Of a stretch of 64,000 nucleotides of DNA, positions 27,244 through 36,879 are shown piece after piece. Position numbers and translations under genes: made by a program. The notes beneath the pieces were generated by a model. That model was not told the origin of the DNA and did no database searches. It was given only the letters and a program-made list of their open reading frames with translations. The DNA comes from Marinilabiliaceae bacterium (lineage in GTDB: Bacteria > Bacteroidota > Bacteroidia > Bacteroidales > Marinilabiliaceae). How positions within the stretch are numbered: position 1 is the stretch's first letter; every line of letters starts with the position of its first letter. Location: NCBI GenBank assembly GCA_016933045.1, contig JAFGBR010000065.1:1-64000 (forward strand), read 5' to 3'.

Positions 27244-29727
27244 TTACTGGTTTACTTGTTTAAATGAGTAAATTTCTCCTTTTTTTGTGTCAAAATCGTA
27301 CAACGTGGTTTGTGGTATTTCAAGTTCTTCAAAGTTTGCTTTTTCATTTTTCAAAGGTTTTTTTATTTGTTTTGTATTAAAAAAAGGATTGGGGTTTGGT
27401 GTGTTGTCAGTTACTTTTATAAGTTTTGCGTTTCCTTGTAAATAGTAAGTAATTCTTATTCTACAATTACCACCAATTAAAGAGTTGATAACAAGATTTT
27501 TGATTTGATGATTTTCCCAAACCATGTCAATGGTAAATCCACCACGAGCTCTTAATCCTTTAATCGATCCGTTTTTCCACTCATTGGGCAGAGCTGGCAG
27601 TAAATATATATAACCATCGTGCGATTGCATGAGCATTTCGGCAATACCCGATGTACAACCAAAATTACCATCTATTTGAAATGGCGGATGTGCGTCGAAA
27701 AGGTTAGGATAGGTTCCTCCATTTTGACCTTTTTTCTCTTCGGGGGCCGGTGTTAATTGATCTTTTATAAGTTTAAAAGCTTTGTTGCCGTTGAGTAACC
27801 GAGCCCATAAATTAACTTTCCACCCCATGGACCATCCGGTAGATTTATCGCCACGGTATACTAATGATTTTTTTGCTGCCTGAAATAAATTGGGATGTGA
27901 AAATGGCGATATCTGGTTGCTTGGGTATAAGCCATATAAGTGAGAAACATGACGGTGATGGTCGTTTGTTCTGTCCCAGTCGAATAACCACTCTTGAAGC
28001 TGGCTGTGTTGTCCAATTTGCATCGGGGGCAATTGTTCAATAATAGTTTTTACAGAGTCGGCAAATGAAGAATCGGTGTTTAACATTTTTGATGCTTCTA
28101 TCAGGTTTGTAAATACATCGAAAACCAATTGGTTGTCCATGGTGTTACCGGCCGCCATAGATGCTCCTTTTGGGTGTCGGTTTTCGGGCGACATGCAGGG
28201 GGCTACAACCATCCAGTTATTTGTTGGTTCTTTTTGGAGGGTTTCTAAATAAAATTGAGCACACCCTTTTAGTATTGGATAAACGTGGTTTAAAAATATG
28301 GTGTCGCCATTATACAAATAGTGTTGCCATAGATGTTGGCTTAGCCAGGCTCCACCCATAGGCCACATGCCGTAAAAAGCACCATCAACAGGACCTGTTA
28401 TTCGCCACAAATCGGTGTTGTGGTGCATTGCCCATCCTTTTACTCCATACATTTGTTGAGCTGTTTGTTGTCCTACTATCGATAAGTCGCTTAGCATTGA
28501 AAATAATGGTTCGTGCATTTCCGGCAGGTTGGTTACTTCGGCCGGCCAGTAATTCATTTCAGTATTTATATTTACTGTGTATTTACTGTCCCATGGTGGG
28601 TTTAATTTATCATTCCAGATGCCCTGAAGGTTTGCTGGTTGGGTTCCGGGGCGCGATGATGAAATGAGAAGATAACGCCCAAATTGAAAATATAACGATA
28701 CCAGTTGAGGATCGTAACCGCTGTTAAAATCTATTATTCTTTTATCGGTAGGGTTTTTTATAGAATCAGTTAATCCTAAATTGAGATCAACACGGTTGAA
28801 ATATTTTTGATAATCGTTAATGTGATCACTCTTTATGGTGTTGTACGTTTTTTTTAGTGCATTGCTTAAGTATGTTTCTGAAACGTCTCTTTCATTAGCA
28901 CTTAAATCATTGTACTTTTTAAAATTTGTTCCTATTGAAATATAAATAACTACTTCATCGGCATTATTAATAGTAAGTGTATTACCGTTTTGAGCAATTA
29001 TACCACCAGTTATTTTGGGGTTAACAATGGTATGAAATTTAATTTCCCCTTTTTTGTTATCAACGTTTTCGCTATTTCCAGTTAAAATTAATTGATTGTT
29101 TTCGGTTTTAATATCAAAAACGCTGTGTGGCGATCTGGCTTCAATTGAACAATTTATCATTCTTTTTTTTGACGATGTTAAATGAATCATCATAACCTGA
29201 TCGATGGCCGAAATAAAATATTCGCGTTTGAATACTGTTCCATTTATTTCGTATGTTGTGGTACTAAGGGCGTTTTTTATGTCCAGTTCACGATAATAGT
29301 TTTGATAGTTTTCATGACCCGGAAAGTGAAGATATATATCGCCTAGTGTTTGGTATGGCATTCCATAATTGTTCCATTCGGGTGCATGGCGAGGCACTTT
29401 TGTCATAGTAAGGTCTTCGGCTTCTTTATATCTGCCTTCAAATATTAGTCTTCGTACTTCGGGTAATATTTCTTTAAAACCTTTTGGAAGGTTATTGCCG
29501 GGTTCTCCTGCCCAAACTGTTTCTTCGTTTATTTGCAGTTGTTCGGTCTCGGGTAATCCGAAAACCATTGCACCCATTCTACCATTACCGAGGGGTAAGG
29601 CTTCTTCCCAAACTTTTGCCGGTTTGTTATACCATAGTTTCATTAAATTTGGTTTTTCTACCTTACTGTTACAAGCTGTTGACATTAGTAAAACAATACT
29701 TGTAATACATAAACAAATCTTTTTCAT
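27244..29727 (-). CDS. GH95 alpha-L-fucosidase (or alpha-L-galactosidase) lipoprotein
   Basis: 827 residues. The N-terminus [20 protein letters not shown] looks like a lipoprotein signal with Cys19. The glycoside hydrolase family 95 pattern begins at once: [20 protein letters not shown] and [12 protein letters not shown]. The (alpha/alpha)6 domain carries [20 protein letters not shown], Asn386/Asn388 and [10 protein letters not shown], then CMSPENRHP with Glu515 as candidate general acid, and [10 protein letters not shown] with Asp686. The corresponding Asn pair, Glu and Asp are catalytic in characterised members. Family enzymes release alpha-1,2-linked fucose by inversion; some prefer L-galactose. 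Surface or periplasmic location is expected. It is divergent from the large MG2-like protein and has no sulfatase or SusC/D neighbour here, so it is not part of an evident utilisation locus. Confidence 0.9.
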   Translation of the reverse strand: MKKICLCITSIVLLMSTACNSKVEKPNLMKLWYNKPAKVWEEALPLGNGRMGAMVFGLPETEQLQINEETVWAGEPGNNLPKGFKEILPEVRRLIFEGRYKEAEDLTMTKVPRHAPEWNNYGMPYQTLGDIYLHFPGHENYQNYYRELDIKNALSTTTYEINGTVFKREYFISAIDQVMMIHLTSSKKRMINCSIEARSPHSVFDIKTENNQLILTGNSENVDNKKGEIKFHTIVNPKITGGIIAQNGNTLTINNADEVVIYISIGTNFKKYNDLSANERDVSETYLSNALKKTYNTIKSDHINDYQKYFNRVDLNLGLTDSIKNPTDKRIIDFNSGYDPQLVSLYFQFGRYLLISSSRPGTQPANLQGIWNDKLNPPWDSKYTVNINTEMNYWPAEVTNLPEMHEPLFSMLSDLSIVGQQTAQQMYGVKGWAMHHNTDLWRITGPVDGAFYGMWPMGGAWLSQHLWQHYLYNGDTIFLNHVYPILKGCAQFYLETLQKEPTNNWMVVAPCMSPENRHPKGASMAAGNTMDNQLVFDVFTNLIEASKMLNTDSSFADSVKTIIEQLPPMQIGQHSQLQEWLFDWDRTNDHHRHVSHLYGLYPSNQISPFSHPNLFQAAKKSLVYRGDKSTGWSMGWKVNLWARLLNGNKAFKLIKDQLTPAPEEKKGQNGGTYPNLFDAHPPFQIDGNFGCTSGIAEMLMQSHDGYIYLLPALPNEWKNGSIKGLRARGGFTIDMVWENHQIKNLVINSLIGGNCRIRITYYLQGNAKLIKVTDNTPNPNPFFNTKQIKKPLKNEKANFEELEIPQTTLYDFDTKKGEIYSFKQVNQ

Positions 29728-29830
29728 TTTATAGTTGCTTTCAGTTTAATTGACGTATTAAATGTATTTTATTCATTAAGATTTTGTGAAAAGATATTAA
29801 AAAATGTGGTAAATTTATTTTTATATCCTT

Positions 29831-32800
29831 ATGGCTTTGAGTTTTTTGAATAAAATGAATATAAAAAAATCAACAATAATTATATTTCGTTTTAGACATC
29901 CAATTTTTTATTTATTTCCGATTTGGGTTTTCTCATTATCGCATAGTTTTGCTCAAGAATCTATTACTGCTAAATATAATTCTTTTACTCATTTAACTCA
30001 TCACGAGAAGTTGTTTGTTTGTACTGATAAAAATATTTACTTGTCTGGCAATACAATATGGTTTAGTACATGGTTGTTAAATGCTGGAAGTCTGTCTCCC
30101 GAAAAATTTGAAAAAATATTGGAGGTCAATCTTATTAAAGCATCGAGTGGTGAGCATGTGGTTAAACAAATTGTTTCCATAGAAAATGGCAGGTCGACAG
30201 GACAAATTGATTTACCGCAAGGATTAGAAAACGGATGGTATCGGTTAGTGGGCAATACCAATTATATGAAAAACCAGGGTGCTGAATTCTTTTTTAGCAA
30301 ATCGATTTATATTCAATCTAATTTTAAAACCATCAATTCTGCTGATTTAACAGTAATAGAAAAAGAATCAGGCGGAAACGTATCAACCAAACTTGAAAAC
30401 AGCATCATTACAAACGTGACAATACCGAGTGAAAAATCGGAATTAAACATTCAGTTCATGCCCGAAGGAGGTAACCTGGTTCCTGATATTCCATCGCGTC
30501 TTGCATTTATAGGCACACTACCTAATGCAGATACTGTATTGTTTACAGGAACTATTTATGACGATGAAAATAAACCAGTTGCATTTTTTAAACCCGAATT
30601 TCGGGGGCGGGGAGCTATTAGTTTTACTCCATTAACAGGTAAAAAATATCATGCAACAGTCACCGACTCCAAAGGAATATCATTTAAAGTGGATTTGCCC
30701 TTAACCGATCAAAACAGCAAATATACATTAAGCGTTATCAATCGCTGGAATAATCCTAATCTGATTATTAACATCAATAAATCATCTTCGGCTAGCAATT
30801 ACGACTCATTAAAACTCATTGTTGTACAACATGGTGATGTTTTATGTAATCATAAATTCTTACCAAAAGAATCAGTAAATAGTATCAGTCTTGAAAAAAA
30901 GTTATTAAAAACAGGTATCGCTCAAATTACTCTTTTTACACATAATAATGTACCTCTATGCGAGCGTCTTGTTTTTAATAACAATAACGATTTAACAACA
31001 TGGGAAACAAATATTAGAAACACTACAAATGGGAATACCATTTTAAATATTATCCCAATAAATGATAAAGGCCGGCAGAAACAAGGAGATTATGCCATTT
31101 CAGTTTCAAAAATTGATTGTCAATCCGATACTTTTTATAAAACGCCAGATATTATTCAGTATTTATTATTAAACTCCGATTTGCCCGGATTAGAGAACGA
31201 TTGTGATTATTTTTTTAAAAACGACAACAAATCGGCATATTATTCCGATCTTACCATGTTAACCAATGGATGGCGAAGATATACATGGGAGCAAGTGCTA
31301 GCCGACTCCATACCATCGCCCAAGTATCCTTTAGAGCATAATTTTTATATAGCAGGTAGTGTTAAGCGACAGGGCAATGGCAAGCATGTGCCCGAAGGTA
31401 TTGAGTTAACATTAATGGGAAATGGCGAAGATGTTATTGCCGGTTCGGCAAGGACAAATGTTAATGGTGAGTTTTATTTCCCTATTGATTATTTCAATAA
31501 CGGATCTGAATTTACCATACAAACAAAAAATCGTTTAAATGTTAAAACCAACTTTAATATTGAATTAAAAACAAACCTTGTTGATTATTTAAACGATGAT
31601 TCAAGTACTAATCTGACGTTTACTAAAAAATCATTGCCAATAATTGGTCAACATCATTTAATAAATGATACCGAAAAGATATTTAACGACCAGCCATTAT
31701 CTGATAACCAAATTCGCATAACAGAACCAACATTCAGGGATACTGCCGATATTAGTCTTCCAGAAGTAACGGTTGATGAAATGCGCATTCTTTCGCCAAT
31801 GGAAAAGATGCATGAACGATATGGCCCGCCTGGTTTTATTGTGGGATCAAAACAATTAGGACAAATAAACTCAGGTAACAATTGGAATTATGGCCTGATT
31901 AGTTTAATAGAACAAATAATACCTGGTTTTCATTATCGGACTAAATTTGTCGAGGCTCATCATGCTTTTGGAGGGTTAAAAGCCTGTAATTGCCCAAAAT
32001 TGGACATAGAAGAGAGGTTACATGATCAGGATGAGTGTTTCGAATTCTCATACAATGGTCAATCGCATTTTCGTTTTTTTATTTATGTTGACGGTCGGTT
32101 ATGTGCTTTTACCAATCATGCAGGACAGGTTGACTGGGCTAAAGATCATCTTTTTACAATGAATATTCTTGATATTGAAACGATTAGTTTTATTGAACAT
32201 CCAAAAAATGATGCCACCGCCGATGCATTTTCCGTTATTAAAAGAGCCCATGAACTTTATTGTTCCCCGGCTTATGCCCCACACATATTGAATAATTGCC
32301 TGGTTGGTTTTGATCCGGCACCATCAAGGATAATATCAATTAAAACAAAAAGCGGTTTGGGAATAAGCGGTACTCCCAATAACAATGGTATTGTTACAAC
32401 CAGGTTATTTGGTTTTACCCCGGCAAAAGAGTTTTATATCCCCAAACAGAATAGTAAAAGTAATAGTTTAAAACAGGGTAAAGCCAATTATTGGAATCCG
32501 GCTTTTAAAACAGATGTGAGTGGTGCTGTAACTATTAATTTACCACCACTCGATCAGTCGTCCGACTATTTATTAACTCTAAATGGATTAAATAATAGAA
32601 ATGAACCGACAACGTTAAGATGGATAATAAAAAATAGTCTTAAAAATGATTCGTCTAATACAGTTAATGCCCTGAATAATCAACCTCAAAACGATAGTAC
32701 TTTGCTAATTAGGATTTTAACTCAAGAGAATAATCCATGCAACTTTGCATTGGTATGGTCGGGGAGTGGTAAACTTAAAAAGCAAACCGCTGTTAATGGT

Positions 32801-33721
32801 GAGTTAATGATAAATGTTGATTCTATTTCCGGTAACGATTCTATATTTGTATCTGTTCCTAATTATGGAAATACATCATTTGTTAATGAGGAAATTAACG
32901 ATTCAATATTTACAGTTAATGTATCATATAATGTGATCAATAGTAATAATGTAAGTTCAAATCAAACAACCATAAATGATGTATTAAAACGCGATTCGCG
33001 AAATTTATCGTTAACTCCGTACTTTATAAATGGAATTTTTCGACAGCAGGTTTACTTGCAAAATACTCGTATTAACCTGTCTGATATAACTTTTACACAA
33101 CGTATAGCAGGATATAAAGATCGTCTAAATCCTGTTATGTCGATGGTTGAAGATATACATCAATTACAGAATCCTAACTACAAACAATTGGTTCCATTTG
33201 AGTTTAATTTCGAAAAATCAGACTTCATTCCCTTGCTTGATGCCAGATTAAAAAATCTAACATTCCTTAGCAGTGATGCATCAGTAAAATACGATTTTAG
33301 ATATATAGGTAGTCAACTTTTTAATAACAGGCAAACTTCAGTTTATTACTTCACACCTAAAAACAATGAGCCGTTAGTTATTTATGAAGGAATTATCTTA
33401 ATTGATAATTTAACAACTGCCATTGCTCATGTTCAATGGAATATTGCTTCCGATAAAAGAGAATCTCAATCATCATTGGCATATCTGGCTCCAAGTAAAC
33501 GAAACTATGACTTTAAACTAATAACAGATATGTGCCATGCAACGTATGTTTTTTCAAATGGATTGTGGAAATTATTAAGTGCATCGGAGCAGTTGCAGTT
33601 TCTTTATAATAAAACGCCGTATACAGTAAATAGTGAACTGTTAATAACCAATTATTTATCGGGTAAACGTCAAAAATTTAAAAAAACAATTCCGGGAAAA
33701 ACAGCAGACTTAAGAAAATGA
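29831..33721 (+). CDS. very large secreted MG2/macroglobulin-like protein with TonB-plug-like region
   Basis: 1,296 residues with a signal peptide ending HSFAQ (about residue 41; a second start at Met9 is possible). Near the N-terminus is the pattern HEKLFVCTDKNIYLSGNTIWFSTWLL, a hallmark of macroglobulin MG2-like domains in Bacteroidota. A carboxypeptidase-like segment (SVKRQGNGKHVPEGIELTLM) follows, then a region resembling a truncated TonB plug (LPEVTVDEMR ... YGPPGFIVGSKQLGQ). Later comes NYWNPAFKTDVSGAVTINLP, another macroglobulin-like strand block. The last 250 residues are unrecognised. No thioester CxEQ motif, membrane anchor or T9SS tail is visible. Such proteins are often encoded near receptors, but the role is unknown. 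It is divergent from GH95. Confidence 0.6.
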   Translation: MALSFLNKMNIKKSTIIIFRFRHPIFYLFPIWVFSLSHSFAQESITAKYNSFTHLTHHEKLFVCTDKNIYLSGNTIWFSTWLLNAGSLSPEKFEKILEVNLIKASSGEHVVKQIVSIENGRSTGQIDLPQGLENGWYRLVGNTNYMKNQGAEFFFSKSIYIQSNFKTINSADLTVIEKESGGNVSTKLENSIITNVTIPSEKSELNIQFMPEGGNLVPDIPSRLAFIGTLPNADTVLFTGTIYDDENKPVAFFKPEFRGRGAISFTPLTGKKYHATVTDSKGISFKVDLPLTDQNSKYTLSVINRWNNPNLIININKSSSASNYDSLKLIVVQHGDVLCNHKFLPKESVNSISLEKKLLKTGIAQITLFTHNNVPLCERLVFNNNNDLTTWETNIRNTTNGNTILNIIPINDKGRQKQGDYAISVSKIDCQSDTFYKTPDIIQYLLLNSDLPGLENDCDYFFKNDNKSAYYSDLTMLTNGWRRYTWEQVLADSIPSPKYPLEHNFYIAGSVKRQGNGKHVPEGIELTLMGNGEDVIAGSARTNVNGEFYFPIDYFNNGSEFTIQTKNRLNVKTNFNIELKTNLVDYLNDDSSTNLTFTKKSLPIIGQHHLINDTEKIFNDQPLSDNQIRITEPTFRDTADISLPEVTVDEMRILSPMEKMHERYGPPGFIVGSKQLGQINSGNNWNYGLISLIEQIIPGFHYRTKFVEAHHAFGGLKACNCPKLDIEERLHDQDECFEFSYNGQSHFRFFIYVDGRLCAFTNHAGQVDWAKDHLFTMNILDIETISFIEHPKNDATADAFSVIKRAHELYCSPAYAPHILNNCLVGFDPAPSRIISIKTKSGLGISGTPNNNGIVTTRLFGFTPAKEFYIPKQNSKSNSLKQGKANYWNPAFKTDVSGAVTINLPPLDQSSDYLLTLNGLNNRNEPTTLRWIIKNSLKNDSSNTVNALNNQPQNDSTLLIRILTQENNPCNFALVWSGSGKLKKQTAVNGELMINVDSISGNDSIFVSVPNYGNTSFVNEEINDSIFTVNVSYNVINSNNVSSNQTTINDVLKRDSRNLSLTPYFINGIFRQQVYLQNTRINLSDITFTQRIAGYKDRLNPVMSMVEDIHQLQNPNYKQLVPFEFNFEKSDFIPLLDARLKNLTFLSSDASVKYDFRYIGSQLFNNRQTSVYYFTPKNNEPLVIYEGIILIDNLTTAIAHVQWNIASDKRESQSSLAYLAPSKRNYDFKLITDMCHATYVFSNGLWKLLSASEQLQFLYNKTPYTVNSELLITNYLSGKRQKFKKTIPGKTADLRK

Positions 33722-33740
33722 AAATGGGATTGTTGTATTT

Positions 33741-34568
33741 TTAAAATTCCTTATTAAAAAACTTTTCTATTAATTCACCGGCAATACTTCTGGTGGTAGG
33801 GTGATTAGGTAAATTTTCTCTGGTAAACCAGGCTGCATGTGCAATCTCTTTTTTATCTATTTTAATCAATTGGTTATCATCGGCTTCGGCAGTAAAACCT
33901 ATCATCATTGATCCCGACCATGGCCAAGGCTGGCTTTTGTAATATCGGATATTTTTAATGTCAATGCCAATTTCCTCTTTTACTTCGCGTATTACAGTAT
34001 CTTCAATCGATTCACCAATATCGATATAACCGGCAACCAGTGAGTAAAATCCTTTGCTGAAATTTGAACCATTAGCTAGTAATATTTTATCGTTACTAAA
34101 TATTGCAACAATAATAGCGGGTGATATTTTTGGATATGATGTGATTTTACAAAAAGGACAAATAACAGCTCGTTCGTCTTTTTTATGAATTGTTGGTTTT
34201 CCGCATTTGCCACAAAAACGGCTATTCTCATACCAGTTTTTTAATTGTAATGCCAACTGGCTTGTCCAATCAATATCTTTTTGTTCAATGGTTAATGATG
34301 ATTTGATTTCGTGATAAATAAATTGATTGCTATCGGGGTGTAAATGCAGTTGTGCTAAAAAGCAATTTGTATTATTTAGAGTAAATAGAAATACTTCGTT
34401 GGTGCAAATCGATTTTAGCTCTTTCCTTTGAGGTATTTCATAATTTTTGCCATTTCGTTTTAGCAATAGTTTATTTCCATTAAAGCTGAATATCAGGTCA
34501 CATTCCTTAATGTCGGGGTTTGAAATGTATTGGTTATTGAACTGATGTGGGTAAATATCTTGTATCAT
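33741..34568 (-). CDS. nudC: NAD(H) pyrophosphatase / RNA NAD-decapping Nudix hydrolase
   Basis: 275 residues with the full NudC layout: an N-terminal domain, a zinc ribbon with Cys119, Cys122, Cys137 and Cys140 (FCGKCGKP ... ICPFCK), and a Nudix box at about 180-202 (GYIDIGESIEDTVIREVKEE, then IG). The NudC-specific SQPWPWSGSMMIGF follows at 212-225. The enzyme splits NAD(H) into NMN(H) and AMP and removes NAD caps from RNA. It begins 11 bases after the sensor kinase gene on the same strand, so the two are probably co-transcribed. Whether that has meaning for signalling is unclear. Confidence 0.92.
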   Translation of the reverse strand: MIQDIYPHQFNNQYISNPDIKECDLIFSFNGNKLLLKRNGKNYEIPQRKELKSICTNEVFLFTLNNTNCFLAQLHLHPDSNQFIYHEIKSSLTIEQKDIDWTSQLALQLKNWYENSRFCGKCGKPTIHKKDERAVICPFCKITSYPKISPAIIVAIFSNDKILLANGSNFSKGFYSLVAGYIDIGESIEDTVIREVKEEIGIDIKNIRYYKSQPWPWSGSMMIGFTAEADDNQLIKIDKKEIAHAAWFTRENLPNHPTTRSIAGELIEKFFNKEF

Positions 34569-34579
34569 GTAAATTAAGT

Positions 34580-36529
34580 TTAACCTATAATTGGAATGTC
34601 TATAACCACTTTTGTTCCTTTTCCTTCATTACTCTCAATAATAAAACTAATCTCTTTTTTATGTTCTTTTTTGAATAAATCGATACGTTGTTTAAAAATA
34701 TCCATTGCCATGGATTTATGATCTTTTTTTGATGTCTTTTTACTGTTAAACCCATTTCCATTATCGGTTACAATAGTTTTTAAGGTATTAACATTATCGA
34801 TAAACTCAATTTTAAGCTCACCATTATAGTTTAAATTTTTAAAGCCGTGTTTTATAGCATTTTCAATAAATGGTTGTATTAGCATTGGAGGTATCATAAT
34901 AAATTCGGTTTCTAAATCGTTATCGAAAATAAATGAGTAGTCGAAACGGTTTTTCAACCGCATTTTTTCCAATTCAATATAGTTACGTAAGCTTTTTATT
35001 TCGTCTTCGAGAGTTATTGACTCTGTGGCCGAATGTTCCAGTATAGAACGGGTCAATGCGGCAAAGTTTCCAAGGTATCCGGCTGCTTTTTGTGTTTCAT
35101 TACGTAGCATAAAGTTTTGGATGCTTCCAAGCGCATTGAATAAAAAATGAGGGTTCATTTGCGAGCGTAACAATTGTTGTTTTAACTGTTCTTGTTTTTG
35201 CTCGTTTTGTTTTTTTCGGCGATAATAAAGTAATGCTCCTACAATAAGTAAAAGTAATAATGCTATTGTAATAGTAATAAATAGTTCAATGCGCTGGTTT
35301 TTAATTTTATTCGAAGCCGATAATAGATCTATTTGCTGTTCTTTTTTTTCTGTTTCGTATTTCGTTTCAAGCTCTTCAATGTTTTTAAGGTTTTCTTCTT
35401 TTTGCAGTTTTTCTTTGTACGCCATTAATGAATCATTCCAGGCAAAAGCTTGTTTATAATTTTCAATGGCAACGTTTATTGAATAAAGCATATATAAACA
35501 TTCATTTTTGAGTGTGGGATAGTATTTTATGTGTTCATTATTAATGTTATCTTCAACCAGTTTTAATGCTTCATTATATCTTTTCATCTCTTTAAGCAAA
35601 CCAGCTTCGGTATTTTGGGCTGCCATTAAAAAATAGGGGACTTCTCCAAAATATTGTATCGATTCTGATACTAACTGAAGGGCTGTGTCGGGTTCATTTT
35701 TTGTTTTATAAACCAAAGCACTGTTTATTAGTGCAATTCCTTTTCCCTGGTCGTGATTTTTTTTATCGCTAATAATATAAAGTGTATCGTAATATGAAAG
35801 AGATAATTTATACTTGTTTTTTTCAAGTGCTATTTGTCCTAAGTTATTATAAATCATTATTAATGACTCGAATGATGCACAACTGTCGGTCGAAGATAGA
35901 AGATAAGCCTTTTGTGTGTATTGTTCCCATTTTTGTTCATCGCCCGATTCTTTAAATATTTCGGCCACAGTCATGTAGTCGAAACAAATATCGTTTAACA
36001 GCTTATCTTCTTCTTTTATTTTTATTGCAGTCAGGGCATGCTCAATGGCTGTTGTCGATTGTCCTTTGGAGTTGTAGTTGCCACTAATATTTATAAGGAG
36101 AGTTGAAAGCATGCTTCGGTTTTCGCAAAGTTTTGCACTTTCTAATCCGATAAGATATAACTGGGTTGACTTTTTGTAATCGCCTATTTCCCAGTAAATT
36201 GCGCCTATGTAATTTGCAATGCGGGCTATTTTTGTGTGGTTATTTAACGCTTGGGCTATCTCAAGTGCTTTATATAATTCGTTTATCGATTCGTTTTTTT
36301 TGTTGTTTTCATCGAGCCAAACCCCGTAATTATAATAGGCTTGTACTTTTTCAATACTATTGGCTTTTGATGTTCTAATGGTTTGCTGATAAATTAATTG
36401 AGCAGAATCGGTTGTTTCGCCTTTTGAAAGCACAAACGAATTTAACAGGATTATTAATACAGTAAGACTAAGTTTAATTATCATTGGAAAAAATAGAATT
36501 TTTTGTAGTAAATAATTTATTTGGTGCAA
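34580..36529 (-). CDS. TPR-containing LytS/YehU-type sensor histidine kinase
   Basis: 649 residues; Met16 (MIIKLSLTVLIILL) at 36484 is an alternative and perhaps better start because a signal or anchor helix follows it. The extracytoplasmic part has about eight tetratricopeptide-like helical repeats (for example NYIGAIYWEIGDYKKSTQLY). A coiled coil and a membrane helix follow (ELFITITIALLLLLIVGALLYY). The cytoplasmic His_kinase domain has QMNPHFLFNALGSIQN with the phosphorylated His and the ATPase motif PPMLIQPFIENAIKHGFKN. Kinases of this class usually pair with a LytTR response regulator, but none lies nearby. nudC follows directly. Confidence 0.88.
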   Translation of the reverse strand: MHQINYLLQKILFFPMIIKLSLTVLIILLNSFVLSKGETTDSAQLIYQQTIRTSKANSIEKVQAYYNYGVWLDENNKKNESINELYKALEIAQALNNHTKIARIANYIGAIYWEIGDYKKSTQLYLIGLESAKLCENRSMLSTLLINISGNYNSKGQSTTAIEHALTAIKIKEEDKLLNDICFDYMTVAEIFKESGDEQKWEQYTQKAYLLSSTDSCASFESLIMIYNNLGQIALEKNKYKLSLSYYDTLYIISDKKNHDQGKGIALINSALVYKTKNEPDTALQLVSESIQYFGEVPYFLMAAQNTEAGLLKEMKRYNEALKLVEDNINNEHIKYYPTLKNECLYMLYSINVAIENYKQAFAWNDSLMAYKEKLQKEENLKNIEELETKYETEKKEQQIDLLSASNKIKNQRIELFITITIALLLLLIVGALLYYRRKKQNEQKQEQLKQQLLRSQMNPHFLFNALGSIQNFMLRNETQKAAGYLGNFAALTRSILEHSATESITLEDEIKSLRNYIELEKMRLKNRFDYSFIFDNDLETEFIMIPPMLIQPFIENAIKHGFKNLNYNGELKIEFIDNVNTLKTIVTDNGNGFNSKKTSKKDHKSMAMDIFKQRIDLFKKEHKKEISFIIESNEGKGTKVVIDIPIIG

Positions 36530-36879
36530 AATATAAAAATTATTAATGATTTTTTTGGTGAAATGGCTAAATAGGTTAATAATATATGTGTGAAATGCTA
36601 TTCGGTTTTATTGTAATAATATCTAGGATATAAAATTGATATATGTCTGTTGATGTTATACAATGATGAATTGAAAGTCGATATGGTTACAATATTAACC
36701 AACGTAGTCGAAAATTTACATATGTTTTCTACCTGTTTGTTAACTGGTAAATCAGTTTTTACTTATTATATTATTTACCAAAGAAAGAATATATTGAGAT
36801 ACAAATATTTTTATTAAATTACTGTAACTTTTTATTAATAGTATGTTTTAATAATTAATTATTAAAAAAAAATAAACCT
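36530..36879. other. divergent intergenic region, kinase / TonB receptor
   Basis: 350 bases with no gene. It holds an inverted repeat tggtaaat (36745-36752) / atttacca (36773-36780), 20 bases apart, about 100 bases upstream of the receptor start. No convincing TAnnTTTG promoter was found. Confidence 0.4.
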
